64,000 nucleotides of DNA, taken from Amycolatopsis camponoti (GTDB taxonomy: Bacteria > Actinomycetota > Actinomycetes > Mycobacteriales > Pseudonocardiaceae). Made by a program: the position numbers and the translations under genes. Positions 50,893 to 58,962 of this stretch are shown in pieces. The stretch lies in assembly GCF_902497555.1 (NCBI RefSeq), contig NZ_CABVGP010000003.1, positions 2,046,001-2,110,000 of the forward strand, given 5' to 3'. The stretch's first letter is position 1, and the number at the start of each line of letters is the position of its first letter. Below the pieces are notes generated by a model. The model did not search any database and was not told where the DNA came from. It saw only the letters and a program-made list of their open reading frames with translations.

Positions 50893-52257
50893 CTAAACGA
50901 CCAGTGACAGCGGCAGGATCAGCGCGATCGCCACCACGGAGATCAGCGTCTCCATCACCGACCAGCTCTTCAGCGTCTGCCCGACCGACAGCCCGAAGTA
51001 CTCCTTCACCAGCCAGAACCCCGCGTCGTTCACGTGCGAGAAGAACAACGACCCCGCCCCGATCGCGAGCACCAGCAGCGCACTGTGCGACGGATCCATC
51101 CCCGCCGCCAACGGCGCCACGATCCCCGCCGCCGAGACGGTCGCCACCGTGGCCGAGCCCGTCGCCAAGCGGATCGCCACCGCCACCAGCCAGCCCAGCA
51201 GCAGTGGCGACAGGTGCGCGTCCTTGGCCAGGCCCGTGATGACGTCGCCGACCCCCGCGTCGACCAGGGTCTGCTTGAAACCGCCGCCCGCGCCGACGAT
51301 CAGCATGATGCCCGCGATCGGGCCCAGCGAGTCACCGACCACAGTGGACAGCCGGGAACGGTCGAGACCCGCCGGGCGGCCCAGCAGCACCATGCCCACC
51401 AGCACCGCCGCCAGCAGCGCGATCAGCGGGTCGCCGACGAAGTCCAGCACGCGCCGGGCGCCGTTGTCCTTGGCCAGCAGGATGTCCGAGAGCGCTTTCG
51501 CCAGCATGAGCACGACCGGCAGCAGGACCGTCGTCAGCGTCGCCGCGAAGCTGGGACGCGGCTTGTCCGGGTCCGCCCGCTCGGGGATCAGCCGCTCGGG
51601 CGGCGTCGCGTCCGGCACCAGCCGCGCGGCCAGCTTGCCGAACAGCGGCCCCGCGATGACCAGCGTCGGGATGCCGACGAGCAGGCCGAACGCCAGCGTG
51701 ATCCCGACGTTCGCGTTCAGCGCGCCCGCCGCGGCGAGCGGGCCCGGGTGCGGCGGGACCAGGCCGTGCAGCACCGAAAGGCCGGCCACCGCCGGGATTC
51801 CCAGCAGCATCAACGGTTTCCCGGTGCGCTTGGCCGCGAGCAGCACCACCGGGATGAGCATGACGAGGCCGATTTCGAAGAACATCGGCAGCCCGATCAG
51901 CGCCGCGACCAGCGCCATCGCCCAGGGCAACGCGGCGCCGCGGGCCTTGCCGAGCACCGTGTCGACGATCTGGTCGGCGCCACCGGAGTCGGCCAGCAGC
52001 TTGCCCAGCATCGCGCCGAGGGCGATGAGGATGCCGACGGACGCGACCGTGCTGCCGACGCCGCTGCTGAAGCTCTTCAGCAGCTTGTCGACCGGCATCC
52101 CGGCGGTCAGGCCGAGCACGAGCGAACCGAGCACCAGCGACAGGAACGGGTGCAGCTTCACCTTGGTGATCAGCACGACGATGACGGCGATCGCGACGAC
52201 CGTCGCGGCGATCAGCCGGGTGTCGTGGCCGGTCCAGGCGGCGGCGAGGGTGGTCAT
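50893..52257 (-). CDS. gntP: GntP family gluconate:H+ symporter
   Basis: A 454-residue transporter with about twelve to fourteen hydrophobic helices and GntP-type segments: GILIALGAMLGKLLADSGGADQI near residue 75, PMFFEIGLVMLIPVV near 125, GLVPPHPGPLAAAG near 165, and FSHVNDAGFWLVKEYFGLSV near 405. It imports gluconate (or a related aldonate) for GntK. ATG at 52257 overlaps the gntK stop by 4 nt. Repression by the divergent GntR regulator is likely. Confidence 0.92.
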   Translation of the reverse strand: MTTLAAAWTGHDTRLIAATVVAIAVIVVLITKVKLHPFLSLVLGSLVLGLTAGMPVDKLLKSFSSGVGSTVASVGILIALGAMLGKLLADSGGADQIVDTVLGKARGAALPWAMALVAALIGLPMFFEIGLVMLIPVVLLAAKRTGKPLMLLGIPAVAGLSVLHGLVPPHPGPLAAAGALNANVGITLAFGLLVGIPTLVIAGPLFGKLAARLVPDATPPERLIPERADPDKPRPSFAATLTTVLLPVVLMLAKALSDILLAKDNGARRVLDFVGDPLIALLAAVLVGMVLLGRPAGLDRSRLSTVVGDSLGPIAGIMLIVGAGGGFKQTLVDAGVGDVITGLAKDAHLSPLLLGWLVAVAIRLATGSATVATVSAAGIVAPLAAGMDPSHSALLVLAIGAGSLFFSHVNDAGFWLVKEYFGLSVGQTLKSWSVMETLISVVAIALILPLSLVV

Positions 52258-52748
52258 GAACGTTCCCGGAAGGCGGTGAGGGCGGCGGCGGTGATCTCGT
52301 CGGGCGTCTCGCGGATGTCGAAGACGGCGCCGGGCTCGTCCGGCTCGAGCGGTTCCAGGTCGGCGAGCTGGGAGTCCAGCAGCGACACCGGCATGAAGTG
52401 GCCGGAGCGGGACTTCATCCGCTCGGCGAGGGTGTCGTGGTCACCGTTCAGGTGGGCGAACCAGACGTTCCCGCCGGTTCTCAGCACGTCGCGGTACCGG
52501 CGCTTGAGCGCGGACGACGTCACGACGCCGCCGGAAGCCTGGTGCTCGCGGATCCAGCCGGCGATGGCTTCGAGCCAGGGGGCGCGGTCCTCGTCGGTCA
52601 GCGGGTGGCCCGCGGTCATCTTGTCGATGTTGGCCTGCGGGTGGAACGTGTCCGCTTCGGCGTACTCGACGTCCAGCGCGTTCGCGAGCGCCGTGCCGAT
52701 CGTCGTCTTGCCGGAGCCTGACACGCCCATCACCACGATGACGGTCAT
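52254..52748 (-). CDS. gntK: Gluconokinase
   Basis: A 164-residue thermoresistant-type kinase that makes 6-phosphogluconate. The P-loop MGVSGSGKTTIG is at the N-terminus, with AEADTFHPQANIDKM, DRAPWLEAI and VVTSSALKRRYRDVLR typical of GntK. GGGAGG precedes the ATG at 52748; upstream in-frame codons are not supported. It is the first gene of the gntK-gntP operon reading away from the twin operators. Confidence 0.94.
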   Translation of the reverse strand: MTVIVVMGVSGSGKTTIGTALANALDVEYAEADTFHPQANIDKMTAGHPLTDEDRAPWLEAIAGWIREHQASGGVVTSSALKRRYRDVLRTGGNVWFAHLNGDHDTLAERMKSRSGHFMPVSLLDSQLADLEPLEPDEPGAVFDIRETPDEITAAALTAFRERS

Positions 52749-52790
52749 CCGCACCTCCCACGTCGTTGTGCTCGGGTGAGTCAAACTCAA

Positions 52791-52823
52791 AAGTACTACT
52801 TATTCAAGATAAAGTACTACTTA
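52791..52823. promoter_or_regulatory. Twin palindromic operators between gntK and GntR regulator
   Basis: Two identical copies of AAGTACTACTT (52791-52801 and 52812-52822), each an inverted repeat AAGTA-C-TACTT, both followed by A-containing sequence, spaced 21 bp apart. The region is strikingly AT-rich for this genome and lies between the divergent gntK and GntR starts, so it is the likely binding site of the GntR regulator. Confidence 0.75.
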
Positions 52824-52850
52824 ATCGAATCAGACGGCTAGGTTGGCCGA

Positions 52851-53534
52851 GTGGGACACGAGCAGGTATTGGACGCCCTCGGCGCGTCGATCGCCAACGG
52901 AGCGCTGCCACCAGGCACCGTCCTGCGCTCCGAAGAGCTCCAGGAGCGCTTCGGCGCTTCGCGGACTGTCGCGCGCGAAGTCGTCCGAGTGCTGGAGACG
53001 ATGCGGTTGACCACCAGCAAGCGCCGGGTCGGGGTGATCGTCCGGGAGCCGGCGGAGTGGAACCACTACGACCCGCGGCTGATCCGCTGGCAGCTCGACG
53101 GCCCCGCGCGGCCGACGGCCCTCGCGACGCTCAACGAGCTGCGGTCGGCGATCGAGCCGTGCGCGGCGCGGTACGCGGCCCTGCGCGCGACGCCGGAGGA
53201 GCGCGGCCGGCTCGGCGCGCTGGGGGAGCGGCTGGCGCGGACGGCCCGGGCGCGCGACTTGACGACGTTCCTCGAGTTCGACATCGCGTTCCACGACCTG
53301 CTGCTCGGCGCGTCCCGGAACCCGATGTTCGCGCAGCTGTCCGAGGTCGTCGCGGAGGTGCTCACCGGGCGGACCGGGCACGGGCTGATGCCGCCGGAGC
53401 CGCAGCCCGAGGCTGTGGCACTCCACCTGGAGGTGGCCGCGGCGGTGGCGGCCGGGGACGCGGACCGGGCGGAGCGGGCGATGCGCGACATCGTCGTCCA
53501 GGCGCGGGAGGAGATCGCGGCGCTGGTCGAGTAA
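52851..53534 (+). CDS. GntR/FadR-family (FCD) transcriptional regulator
   Basis: A 227-residue regulator. The N-terminal winged helix (residues 1-70) has ALPPGTVLRSEELQERFGAS and RTVAREVVRVLETMRLT, with the wing RRVGVIVREP. The C-terminal FCD domain (about 90-225) includes LRSAIEPCAARYAAL, FLEFDIAFHDLLLGASRNP and HLEVAAAVAAGDADRAERAM, with metal-binding His/Asp residues of this fold. Probably a gluconate-responsive repressor of gntK-gntP and itself. GTG at 52851; no strong ribosome-binding site. Confidence 0.9.
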   Translation: MGHEQVLDALGASIANGALPPGTVLRSEELQERFGASRTVAREVVRVLETMRLTTSKRRVGVIVREPAEWNHYDPRLIRWQLDGPARPTALATLNELRSAIEPCAARYAALRATPEERGRLGALGERLARTARARDLTTFLEFDIAFHDLLLGASRNPMFAQLSEVVAEVLTGRTGHGLMPPEPQPEAVALHLEVAAAVAAGDADRAERAMRDIVVQAREEIAALVE

Positions 53535-53598
53535 GGCGGTGCCGCGGGGGCGAGTAGCCTCCCTCGGGAACTGGACTTTCTTCTGCCGGGGGGCACGG

Positions 53599-54489
53599 GT
53601 GAGCGCGGCGCGCGCGATCGGACTGGTGTTGGGCGTGGCGGCCGACGGCGCCCTCGGCGACCCGCGTCGCCGGCCCCCGGTGACGGCGTTCCGGCGGCTC
53701 GCGCAGGGCCCGGGCCTCGCGGTCGCGGGCGCCGCGGTGGCCGGCGGTCTCCTGCTCGAGCGCGCCGGCCGCGGCCGTCCGCTGGTGCAGGCGTCGGCGA
53801 CGGCGGTGACGACGTGGGCGGTGCTCGGCGCGGCCGGCCTGGCCCTGCAGGGCACGGAGCTGGCGCGCGACCTCGAGGAGTCCCGCTTCGACCCGGCGCG
53901 GTCCACGCTGTCCGAGCTGGACCCGCGCGTGGCCGACGGCCTGGACCTGGTCGGGCTGTCCCGGGCCTCGGTGGAGACGCTGGCGGAGAACACGTCGGAC
54001 GCGGTCGTGGCGCCCCTGGTCTGGGGCGCGGTGGCGGGGGTCCCGGGCCTGCTCGGCGCGCGGGCGGTGAGCCTGCTCCGCCGGTCACGCGTCGGACGGC
54101 AGGGCCACTGGGCGATCGACCGCCTCGACGAGCTGGTCCACCTGGTCCCGACCCGCATGGCGGCGGCCCTGACGGTCCTGGCGGCCCCGGTGGTCGGCGG
54201 CTCGGCGGGCGGCGCGTGGCGGGCCTGGCGCCGCGACACGATCGCCCACCCGAGCCCCAACGCCGGCCGGGTGGAGGCGGCGTTCGCGGGGGCGCTGGAG
54301 GTCCGCGTCGGCGGGCGGACGGTGTACCCGCACGGGGTGGCGGAGCTGCCGGTGCTCGGGGTCGGGCGGAATCCGGACGCGGGGCACGTGACGCGGGCGG
54401 TGGAGCTGTCCCGGGTCGTCGGCTGGCTGGCCGCGGTGACGTCGGTGGTTTTGGCCGTGGTGGCGGGTTTCCGGCGCCGCTCGCGCTGA
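53599..54489 (+). CDS. cobD: Adenosylcobinamide-phosphate synthase CobD/CbiB
   Basis: A 296-residue membrane protein of cobalamin synthesis that attaches the aminopropanol side chain to adenosylcobyrate. The N-terminal family motif appears as ADGALGDPRRRPPV, where the usual His-Pro-Val reads Pro-Pro-Val. VGLSRASVETLAENTSDAVVAPLVWGAVAG near residue 120 and DTIAHPSPNAGRVEAAFAGAL near 215 are conserved family segments. Four or so membrane helices. GTG at 53599 follows a G-rich site. It lies near SURF1 and ptpA as in M. tuberculosis Rv2236c-Rv2234. No cobalamin riboswitch is visible upstream. Confidence 0.88.
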   Translation: MSAARAIGLVLGVAADGALGDPRRRPPVTAFRRLAQGPGLAVAGAAVAGGLLLERAGRGRPLVQASATAVTTWAVLGAAGLALQGTELARDLEESRFDPARSTLSELDPRVADGLDLVGLSRASVETLAENTSDAVVAPLVWGAVAGVPGLLGARAVSLLRRSRVGRQGHWAIDRLDELVHLVPTRMAAALTVLAAPVVGGSAGGAWRAWRRDTIAHPSPNAGRVEAAFAGALEVRVGGRTVYPHGVAELPVLGVGRNPDAGHVTRAVELSRVVGWLAAVTSVVLAVVAGFRRRSR

Positions 54490-54553
54490 CGCTGTAACTC
54501 CTCCGCGTATCGACAGGCGTAGGCAACGCTTCGCAGAGATACGGGAGGATTTC

Positions 54554-54991
54554 GTGCGGTACAAGCACATTGCGGCGGGCGTGGTCGCCGCGAGCCTGGT
54601 CACCCTCGTCGTCACCGGCGGCACCGCCGAGGCCAAGCGGCGCTGCGGTCCCACCTACGAGCAGGACAAGTCCGGCAGCCTGGGCACGCCGTTCACGCTG
54701 AAGTCCAAGCACGACGACGACGGCCCCGGAGGGTCGTTCGTCGTGGGGGAGGAGTTCGAGATCCACACGAACGTCGCCGGCCAGACCTGGACCATCACCT
54801 TCGCCGACAACGGCCTGGTCTTCTTCACCGGCGACGACGTCTCGACGACCATGGGGATCCGGGAGCAGCACGCGACGGCCAACCAACCCGGCGTCACTCA
54901 GCACATGACCGCCGACGCGCTCAACCACACCACGGGCGAAACCATCCACGGGTTCCTGGACGTGCTCCCGGTCCCGGCCTGCGGCGGCTGA
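54554..54991 (+). CDS. Hypothetical secreted protein
   Basis: A 145-residue protein with a clear signal peptide (YKHIAAGVVAASLVTLVVTGG, cleavage after AEA near residue 27) and a small mature domain with only two cysteines (in RRCGP near the mature N-terminus and PACGG at the C-terminus), which could form a disulfide closing the domain. The middle contains GEEFEIHTNVAGQTWTITFADNG. I do not recognise a family. GTG at 54554, with GGGAGG upstream (54542-54547). Monocistronic, ending at a hairpin. Confidence 0.7.
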   Translation: MRYKHIAAGVVAASLVTLVVTGGTAEAKRRCGPTYEQDKSGSLGTPFTLKSKHDDDGPGGSFVVGEEFEIHTNVAGQTWTITFADNGLVFFTGDDVSTTMGIREQHATANQPGVTQHMTADALNHTTGETIHGFLDVLPVPACGG

Positions 54992-55001
54992 CACGGACCG
55001 T

Positions 55002-55026
55002 CGGCGCGGCGGCTTCAGCCGCGCCG
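55002..55026. terminator. Hairpin terminator between convergent genes
   Basis: Perfect 9-bp GC-only arms 55002-55010 and 55018-55026 with a 7-nt loop. The stop codon of the minus-strand gene is in the loop. It lies between convergent genes, so it may serve both. Confidence 0.55.
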
Positions 55027-55632
55027 GCGCAGCTGGGTCAACGCCTCCGCGTCGAGCCGGCCGCCGCGGTCCGCCAACCGGGTGCCGATGCGGTCCCGGT
55101 CCGCCTCCGTCTTGTTCCCGCCGAACTTGAACTTCGCCCGCACGCCCGTGATCGTGAACTCGATCCCGCGGATCCCCGGCAGCAATCGCCGGTCCGGCGA
55201 GTCCGAAGCCGCGCTCACCGGCGCCCGCGCGCCGTCCGGCTCGAAGTGCCGCAGCTGCTTCTCCAGCAACGAAGCCTTCGAGTCCGGGTCGTCGACCAGC
55301 CGCACGTCGCCCTCGAGCTGGACCGTCGCGTAGTACGACGTCGGCACCCCGAACGCCGGGTCCGCGTCCGTGTTCCAGTCCGCGCGGATGTACGTGTAGT
55401 CGTCGACCACCGTCAGCAGCGCTCGCGGGTGTTCCTCCAGCAGGGGCCAGATCGGGTTCGGACGCGCCAGGTGCGTCACCACCGTGCGGTCGCCGTCGAA
55501 CGCGAAGTGCGCCGGGGTCACCACCGGCAGGTCGCGGCCCGTGCCGCCGGCGATCAGCTGGCCGAAGTCGTGCGTGGACAGCCATTCGCGCCACTCCGCG
55601 TCCGAAGCGGCGTCCCAGGGGTGGATCAGCAT
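55015..55632 (-). CDS. FMN-binding negative transcriptional regulator family protein (PaiB-like)
   Basis: A 205-residue PaiB-like FMN-binding split-barrel protein: PVVTPAHFAFDGDRTVVTHLARPNPIW near residue 40, ALLTVVDDYTYIRADW near 75, VPTSYYATVQLEGDVRLVDD near 100, and FTITGVRAKFKFGGNKTEADRD near 165. PaiB of Bacillus is linked to sporulation and protease repression, but most homologues are uncharacterised and some may be flavin oxidoreductases. ATG at 55632. Its 3' end coincides with the 55002-55026 hairpin. Confidence 0.85.
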   Translation of the reverse strand: MLIHPWDAASDAEWREWLSTHDFGQLIAGGTGRDLPVVTPAHFAFDGDRTVVTHLARPNPIWPLLEEHPRALLTVVDDYTYIRADWNTDADPAFGVPTSYYATVQLEGDVRLVDDPDSKASLLEKQLRHFEPDGARAPVSAASDSPDRRLLPGIRGIEFTITGVRAKFKFGGNKTEADRDRIGTRLADRGGRLDAEALTQLRRRG

Positions 55633-55682
55633 GAGCCCAGTGTCACGCCGGCAAGTGGCCCCGAAGAAGGGCCAATTTCGAG

Positions 55683-56513
55683 CTACTTCTGATGGCCACT
55701 TTCGGCCAGCTCGTCCTCGGCCAGGATCTCCGCGACGGACTTCCGCCGCGCAGGAGCCTCCCCGGAGACCAAAGCCCCACCCGGCTTCAGCTCACGCACC
55801 GTGAAGTACAGCCAGCCCAGCAGCGCCATCGCGCCGAACGCGATCCACTGCAGCGCGTACGACAGGAACGGCCCCGAGTCGGTCTGCGGCAGCGGCAGCG
55901 CGCCCAGCACACCGGGCTGATCGGTGTCGAGCTGGAAGTACCCCGGCCGGATGTCGAGCTTCCCCGCCCGCGCGACCACCCGCGAATCGACGACGTAGCT
56001 CTGCAGCTGCCCGCCGGTCGACGCGTCGGCGAACGCGTCCCGGTTCTTCGGATCGGTCTCGTCCGCCCGCGCCCGGGCCGTCACGGAAACGATCCCGGCC
56101 GGCGGCGGCGCGTACGGCAGCACGCCGGACTTGCTGTCGAGCCGGACGTACCCGCGGTCGACCAGGACGACCGTGCCGTCGGTGGTCCGCATCGGCGTCA
56201 GCACCTCGAAGGCGCCCTCGCCCTGGACCGTCCGCAGCCGCGCGACGACTTCCTTGTCCGCGAGGTACTGGCCGGTGATCGAGACGAGGTGCCACTCCGT
56301 GTGCTGGTCGGGCGCGCTCCCCGGCGGCAGCAGCCGCGTCAGCGGCAGGGGCGGCGCGGTGAACGACGCCTCCAGCGCGGAGTTCTGCTGCTCGCGTTCG
56401 GCGTTGCGGCTGAACTGCCAGGGTGAAAGCAGCGTGAAGCAGCAGATGGCGAAGGTGAACACCACCACCGTCAGCGCCAGCCACCCGGGCTTGAGCAGGA
56501 ACCGCAACCGCAC
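55683..56513 (-). CDS. SURF1 family protein (cytochrome oxidase assembly)
   Basis: A 276-residue membrane protein with N- and C-terminal helices (about residues 9-28 and 220-240) around a periplasmic-side domain, the SURF1 layout. WQFSRNAEREQQN, EWHLVSITGQYLADKEV, FEVLTPMRTTDGTVVLVDRGYV and GPFLSYALQWIAFGAMALLGWLYFTVRELK are family segments. It helps insert haem a into cytochrome oxidase. The GTG at 56513 gives MRLRFLLKPGWLALT, matching mycobacterial relatives; a GTG 17 codons upstream is less likely. It lies 60 bases after the phosphatase gene on the same strand, as in M. tuberculosis Rv2235/Rv2234. Confidence 0.9.
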   Translation of the reverse strand: MRLRFLLKPGWLALTVVVFTFAICCFTLLSPWQFSRNAEREQQNSALEASFTAPPLPLTRLLPPGSAPDQHTEWHLVSITGQYLADKEVVARLRTVQGEGAFEVLTPMRTTDGTVVLVDRGYVRLDSKSGVLPYAPPPAGIVSVTARARADETDPKNRDAFADASTGGQLQSYVVDSRVVARAGKLDIRPGYFQLDTDQPGVLGALPLPQTDSGPFLSYALQWIAFGAMALLGWLYFTVRELKPGGALVSGEAPARRKSVAEILAEDELAESGHQK

Positions 56514-56573
56514 GCCACCACGGTAGGCGGTGCCCCGCCCGTGGCGCCCGCCGACCTCCGTCACCTGTGACTT

Positions 56574-57035
56574 CTACCCGCGCGAACGCACCCAATCCAG
56601 CAAACCGGGGACCGAGCGTTCGATCATGCCGAGGACGTCTTCGAAGCCGTCGTCACCGCCGTAGTAGGGGTCCGGGACTTCGGCGCCGCCGGGGGCCGAC
56701 GGGTCGAACGACCGCAGCAGCCGCACCTTCGAGGGATCGTCGACGCGGGCGCGCAGGAACTCCGCGTGCCCGTCATCGGCGGCCAGCAGCAGATCGGCGG
56801 CGAGGTCTTCGTCCGACACCTCGGAGGCGACGTGCGCGGTGGGGTAGCCGTGCGCTTCGAGCGTGGCGCGGGCGCGCTTGTCGGCGGGCTCTCCGGCGTG
56901 CCAGCCCCCGGTACCGGAACTGGACACGCGCACCACGTCGCCGAGGCCGGCGTCCTCGAGGTGCGCGCGGAAGACGAGTTCCGCCATCGGGGAGCGGCAG
57001 ATGTTGCCGGAGCAGACGAAGACGAGGTGCGTCAT
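56574..57035 (-). CDS. Low-molecular-weight protein tyrosine phosphatase
   Basis: A 153-residue phosphatase with the P-loop CSGNICRS (nucleophile Cys8, Arg14) and the general-acid aspartate in EVPDPYYGG near residue 118. It removes phosphate from protein tyrosine, and mycobacterial PtpA is the close relative by context (next to SURF1). The segment where others have IVAMDRGH reads LLLAADDGH here, so that loop differs slightly. ATG at 57035. Divergent from the cysteine-rich small ORF, with a 116-base gap between the starts. Confidence 0.92.
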   Translation of the reverse strand: MTHLVFVCSGNICRSPMAELVFRAHLEDAGLGDVVRVSSSGTGGWHAGEPADKRARATLEAHGYPTAHVASEVSDEDLAADLLLAADDGHAEFLRARVDDPSKVRLLRSFDPSAPGGAEVPDPYYGGDDGFEDVLGMIERSVPGLLDWVRSRG

Positions 57036-57151
57036 TTCGCGAGCGTAACCGGCCGGTTCACCCGGTCACCCGCTCGCTCGGCGGTACCCGCTGCCCCGCG
57101 CCGCCACTTAGCGTCGTTCCCGCGAGGACGCGAACCGGAAGGAGAGCGATC

Positions 57152-57214
57152 ATGCACGGATGCTGCTCGAAGTGCACCGGTCAGGGCTGCGGCTGCTGCG
57201 GCAACTGCAACTGA
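57152..57214 (+). CDS. Cysteine-rich 20-residue peptide
   Basis: A short ORF encodes 20 residues of which seven are cysteine (positions 4, 5, 8, 13, 15, 16, 19), with Gly, Asn, Lys, Gln and one His. The cysteines are in CC, CxC and CxxC spacings typical of thiolate metal binding. GGAAGGAGAG at 57137-57146 is an excellent ribosome-binding site, with a 5-base spacer to the ATG, and a hairpin (57220-57264) follows 5 bases after the stop. It stands alone between divergent ptpA and nif3-like genes. I know no named family for it; it could be a tiny metallothionein-like peptide. Confidence 0.55.
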   Translation: MHGCCSKCTGQGCGCCGNCN

Positions 57215-57219
57215 CGCTC

Positions 57220-57264
57220 CGCCCCGGCGCTCACGGCGGCGGTGGTGGACCCGCCGCCGGGGCG
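57220..57264 (+). terminator. Hairpin after the cysteine-rich peptide gene
   Basis: Perfect 10-bp arms CGCCCCGGCG (57220-57229) and CGCCGGGGCG (57255-57264) with a 25-nt GC-rich loop. It begins 5 bases beyond the small ORF stop, supporting that ORF as its own transcription unit. Confidence 0.5.
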
Positions 57265-57393
57265 CCACTAACGGGTGATGCACGTCGCTGTGGGACCGAA
57301 GCTGGGACCTAAGCCGGGACCCAGCCGGAGATCACCGCGTAGCGCACCGCCAGCACTCGCGGGGCTCGCGCCCGTACATGCGAAGATCCCCCG

Positions 57394-58215
57394 GTGCCCG
57401 CGCTTTCCGAAATCATCACCGTCCTGGAGCAGGCCTACCCGCCCGCGCTCGCCGAGTCGTGGGACGCCGTCGGCCTCGTCTGCGGCGACCCCGCCGAGCC
57501 CGTCACGCGGGTGCTGTTCTGCGTCGACCCGGTCGCCGAGACCGTCGACGAGGCCGCCGACCTCGGCGCGCAGCTGATCGTCGCGCACCACCCGCTGCTG
57601 CTGCGCGGCGTGCACGGCGTCGCCGCCGACACCGCCAAGGGCTCGCTGGTGCACCGGATGATCCGCACCGGCATCGCGCTCTACTGCGCGCACACCAACG
57701 CCGACTCCGCCGACCCCGGCGTCTCCGACGCGCTCGCGCAGGCGATCGGGCTGCGCGTGACCGGCCCGCTGGCGCCCAACGAAGACGGCGTCACCGGCAT
57801 CGGCCGGATCGGCGAGCTGCCCGAGGCCGAGCCGTTCGCGACGTTCGTCCAGCGCGTCGCCGAGGCCCTGCCCGCGACCGTGCCGGGCGTGCTCGGCGCG
57901 GGCGACCCGGACCGCCCGATCCGCACCGTCGCCGTCTCCGGCGGCGCCGGGGACTCCTACCTGAAGCAGGCCACCGCGGCCGGCGTCGACGCCTTCGTCA
58001 CCGCCGACCTGCGGCATCACCCCGCCGGTGAGCACCTCGCGAACCCGGGCGCGGTGCCCGCACTGGTCGGGCTGACCCACTGGGCCAGCGAATGGCCCTG
58101 GTGCGGGCAAGCCTCGCTGGTCGTGGCGCAGGCGTTTGCGGGTAACGTCGACACCTACGTCTCCACGCGGTGCACCGACCCGTGGAACGTCCGCGCCGAG
58201 CGCACATCGATTTAG
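57394..58215 (+). CDS. Nif3-like dinuclear metal centre protein (DUF34)
   Basis: A 273-residue member of the Nif3/YbgI family, toroidal hexamers with a dinuclear metal site. ALAESWDAVGLVCGDP near residue 20, LIVAHHPLLLRG near 60 (the HH metal motif), YCAHTNADSADPGVSDALA near 95 and TADLRHHPA near 205 are conserved. The central insertion domain common in longer homologues is short here. Proposed roles include GTP cyclohydrolase-like activity; function is unsettled. GTG at 57394. It starts the Nif3-zinc ribbon-RNase H operon matching Rv2230c-Rv2228c. Confidence 0.9.
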   Translation: MPALSEIITVLEQAYPPALAESWDAVGLVCGDPAEPVTRVLFCVDPVAETVDEAADLGAQLIVAHHPLLLRGVHGVAADTAKGSLVHRMIRTGIALYCAHTNADSADPGVSDALAQAIGLRVTGPLAPNEDGVTGIGRIGELPEAEPFATFVQRVAEALPATVPGVLGAGDPDRPIRTVAVSGGAGDSYLKQATAAGVDAFVTADLRHHPAGEHLANPGAVPALVGLTHWASEWPWCGQASLVVAQAFAGNVDTYVSTRCTDPWNVRAERTSI

Positions 58216-58224
58216 AGGAGCACC

Positions 58225-58962
58225 GTGAAGGCCGAACCCGCCGTGCAGCGCCAGTTGCTCGAGCTCGCCAAGGTGGACGCCGAGCTCTCGCGCACCGCGC
58301 ACCGCCGCCGCACCCTGCCCGAGCTGGCCGAGATCGACGCGGGGGAGAAGACGGCCCGCGAGCGCCGTGACGCGCTCGTGTCGGTGGAGACCGCCGCGTC
58401 CGACCTCGACCGGGAGGTGGCCCGGCAGGAGAAGGAGATCGAGTCGGTCCGCGCCCGCGAGGACCGAGACCGCAAGCTCCTCGCGTCCGGCTCGGTGAAC
58501 TCGAAGCAGATGACCGACATCGAGCACGAGCTGCAGACCCTGCAGCGCCGGCAGAGCGCGCTCGAAGACGACCTGCTGGAGCTGATGGAGCAGCGCGAGG
58601 CCCTCGGCCTGGACGCGCAGCGCACCGGCGCCGAGGTCGACAAGGCCGAGGCCGAGGTCGCCGCCGCGGTCGCCCGCCGCGACGAGGCGTTCAAGGATCT
58701 CGACACCACCCGCGCGCGCCGCGAAGAAGACCGCGCGAAGCTGCTGCCGCGCTTCCCGGAGCCGCTGCTCAAGCTGTACGAGCGCGTCCGTGAGCAGAAG
58801 GGCATCGGCGCCGCGCTGCTGCGGGCCCGCCGCTGCGGCGCGTGCCAGCTGGAGATGGACCGCAACACGATCGCCGAGATCAAGGCCGCGCCGGAGGACG
58901 ACGTCATCCAGTGCGAGAACTGCGGCGCGGTGCTGGTCCGGACCATGGAGTCGGGTCTGTGA
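58225..58962 (+). CDS. C4-type zinc ribbon coiled-coil protein (zf-RING_7 family)
   Basis: A 245-residue protein, mostly long coiled-coil helices (about residues 5-190), ending in a zinc ribbon CGAC (about residue 205) and CENCGAVL (about 232). Homologues (Rv2229c) are conserved next to nif3 and RNase H genes in actinobacteria; structures in other bacteria suggest nucleic-acid or regulatory roles. GTG at 58225 follows GAGGAGC and begins 9 bases after the nif3 stop. Its stop overlaps the next GTG. Confidence 0.88.
   Translation: MKAEPAVQRQLLELAKVDAELSRTAHRRRTLPELAEIDAGEKTARERRDALVSVETAASDLDREVARQEKEIESVRAREDRDRKLLASGSVNSKQMTDIEHELQTLQRRQSALEDDLLELMEQREALGLDAQRTGAEVDKAEAEVAAAVARRDEAFKDLDTTRARREEDRAKLLPRFPEPLLKLYERVREQKGIGAALLRARRCGACQLEMDRNTIAEIKAAPEDDVIQCENCGAVLVRTMESGL

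Noticed and set aside
53535..53598. Cobalamin riboswitch ahead of cobD
   Set aside because: The gap is only 64 bases and lacks a recognisable B12 box.
57215..57393. A further small gene between the cysteine-rich peptide and nif3
   Set aside because: Beyond the hairpin at 57220-57264 I see no ribosome-binding site plus ORF with a recognisable product; treated as leader or promoter of nif3.
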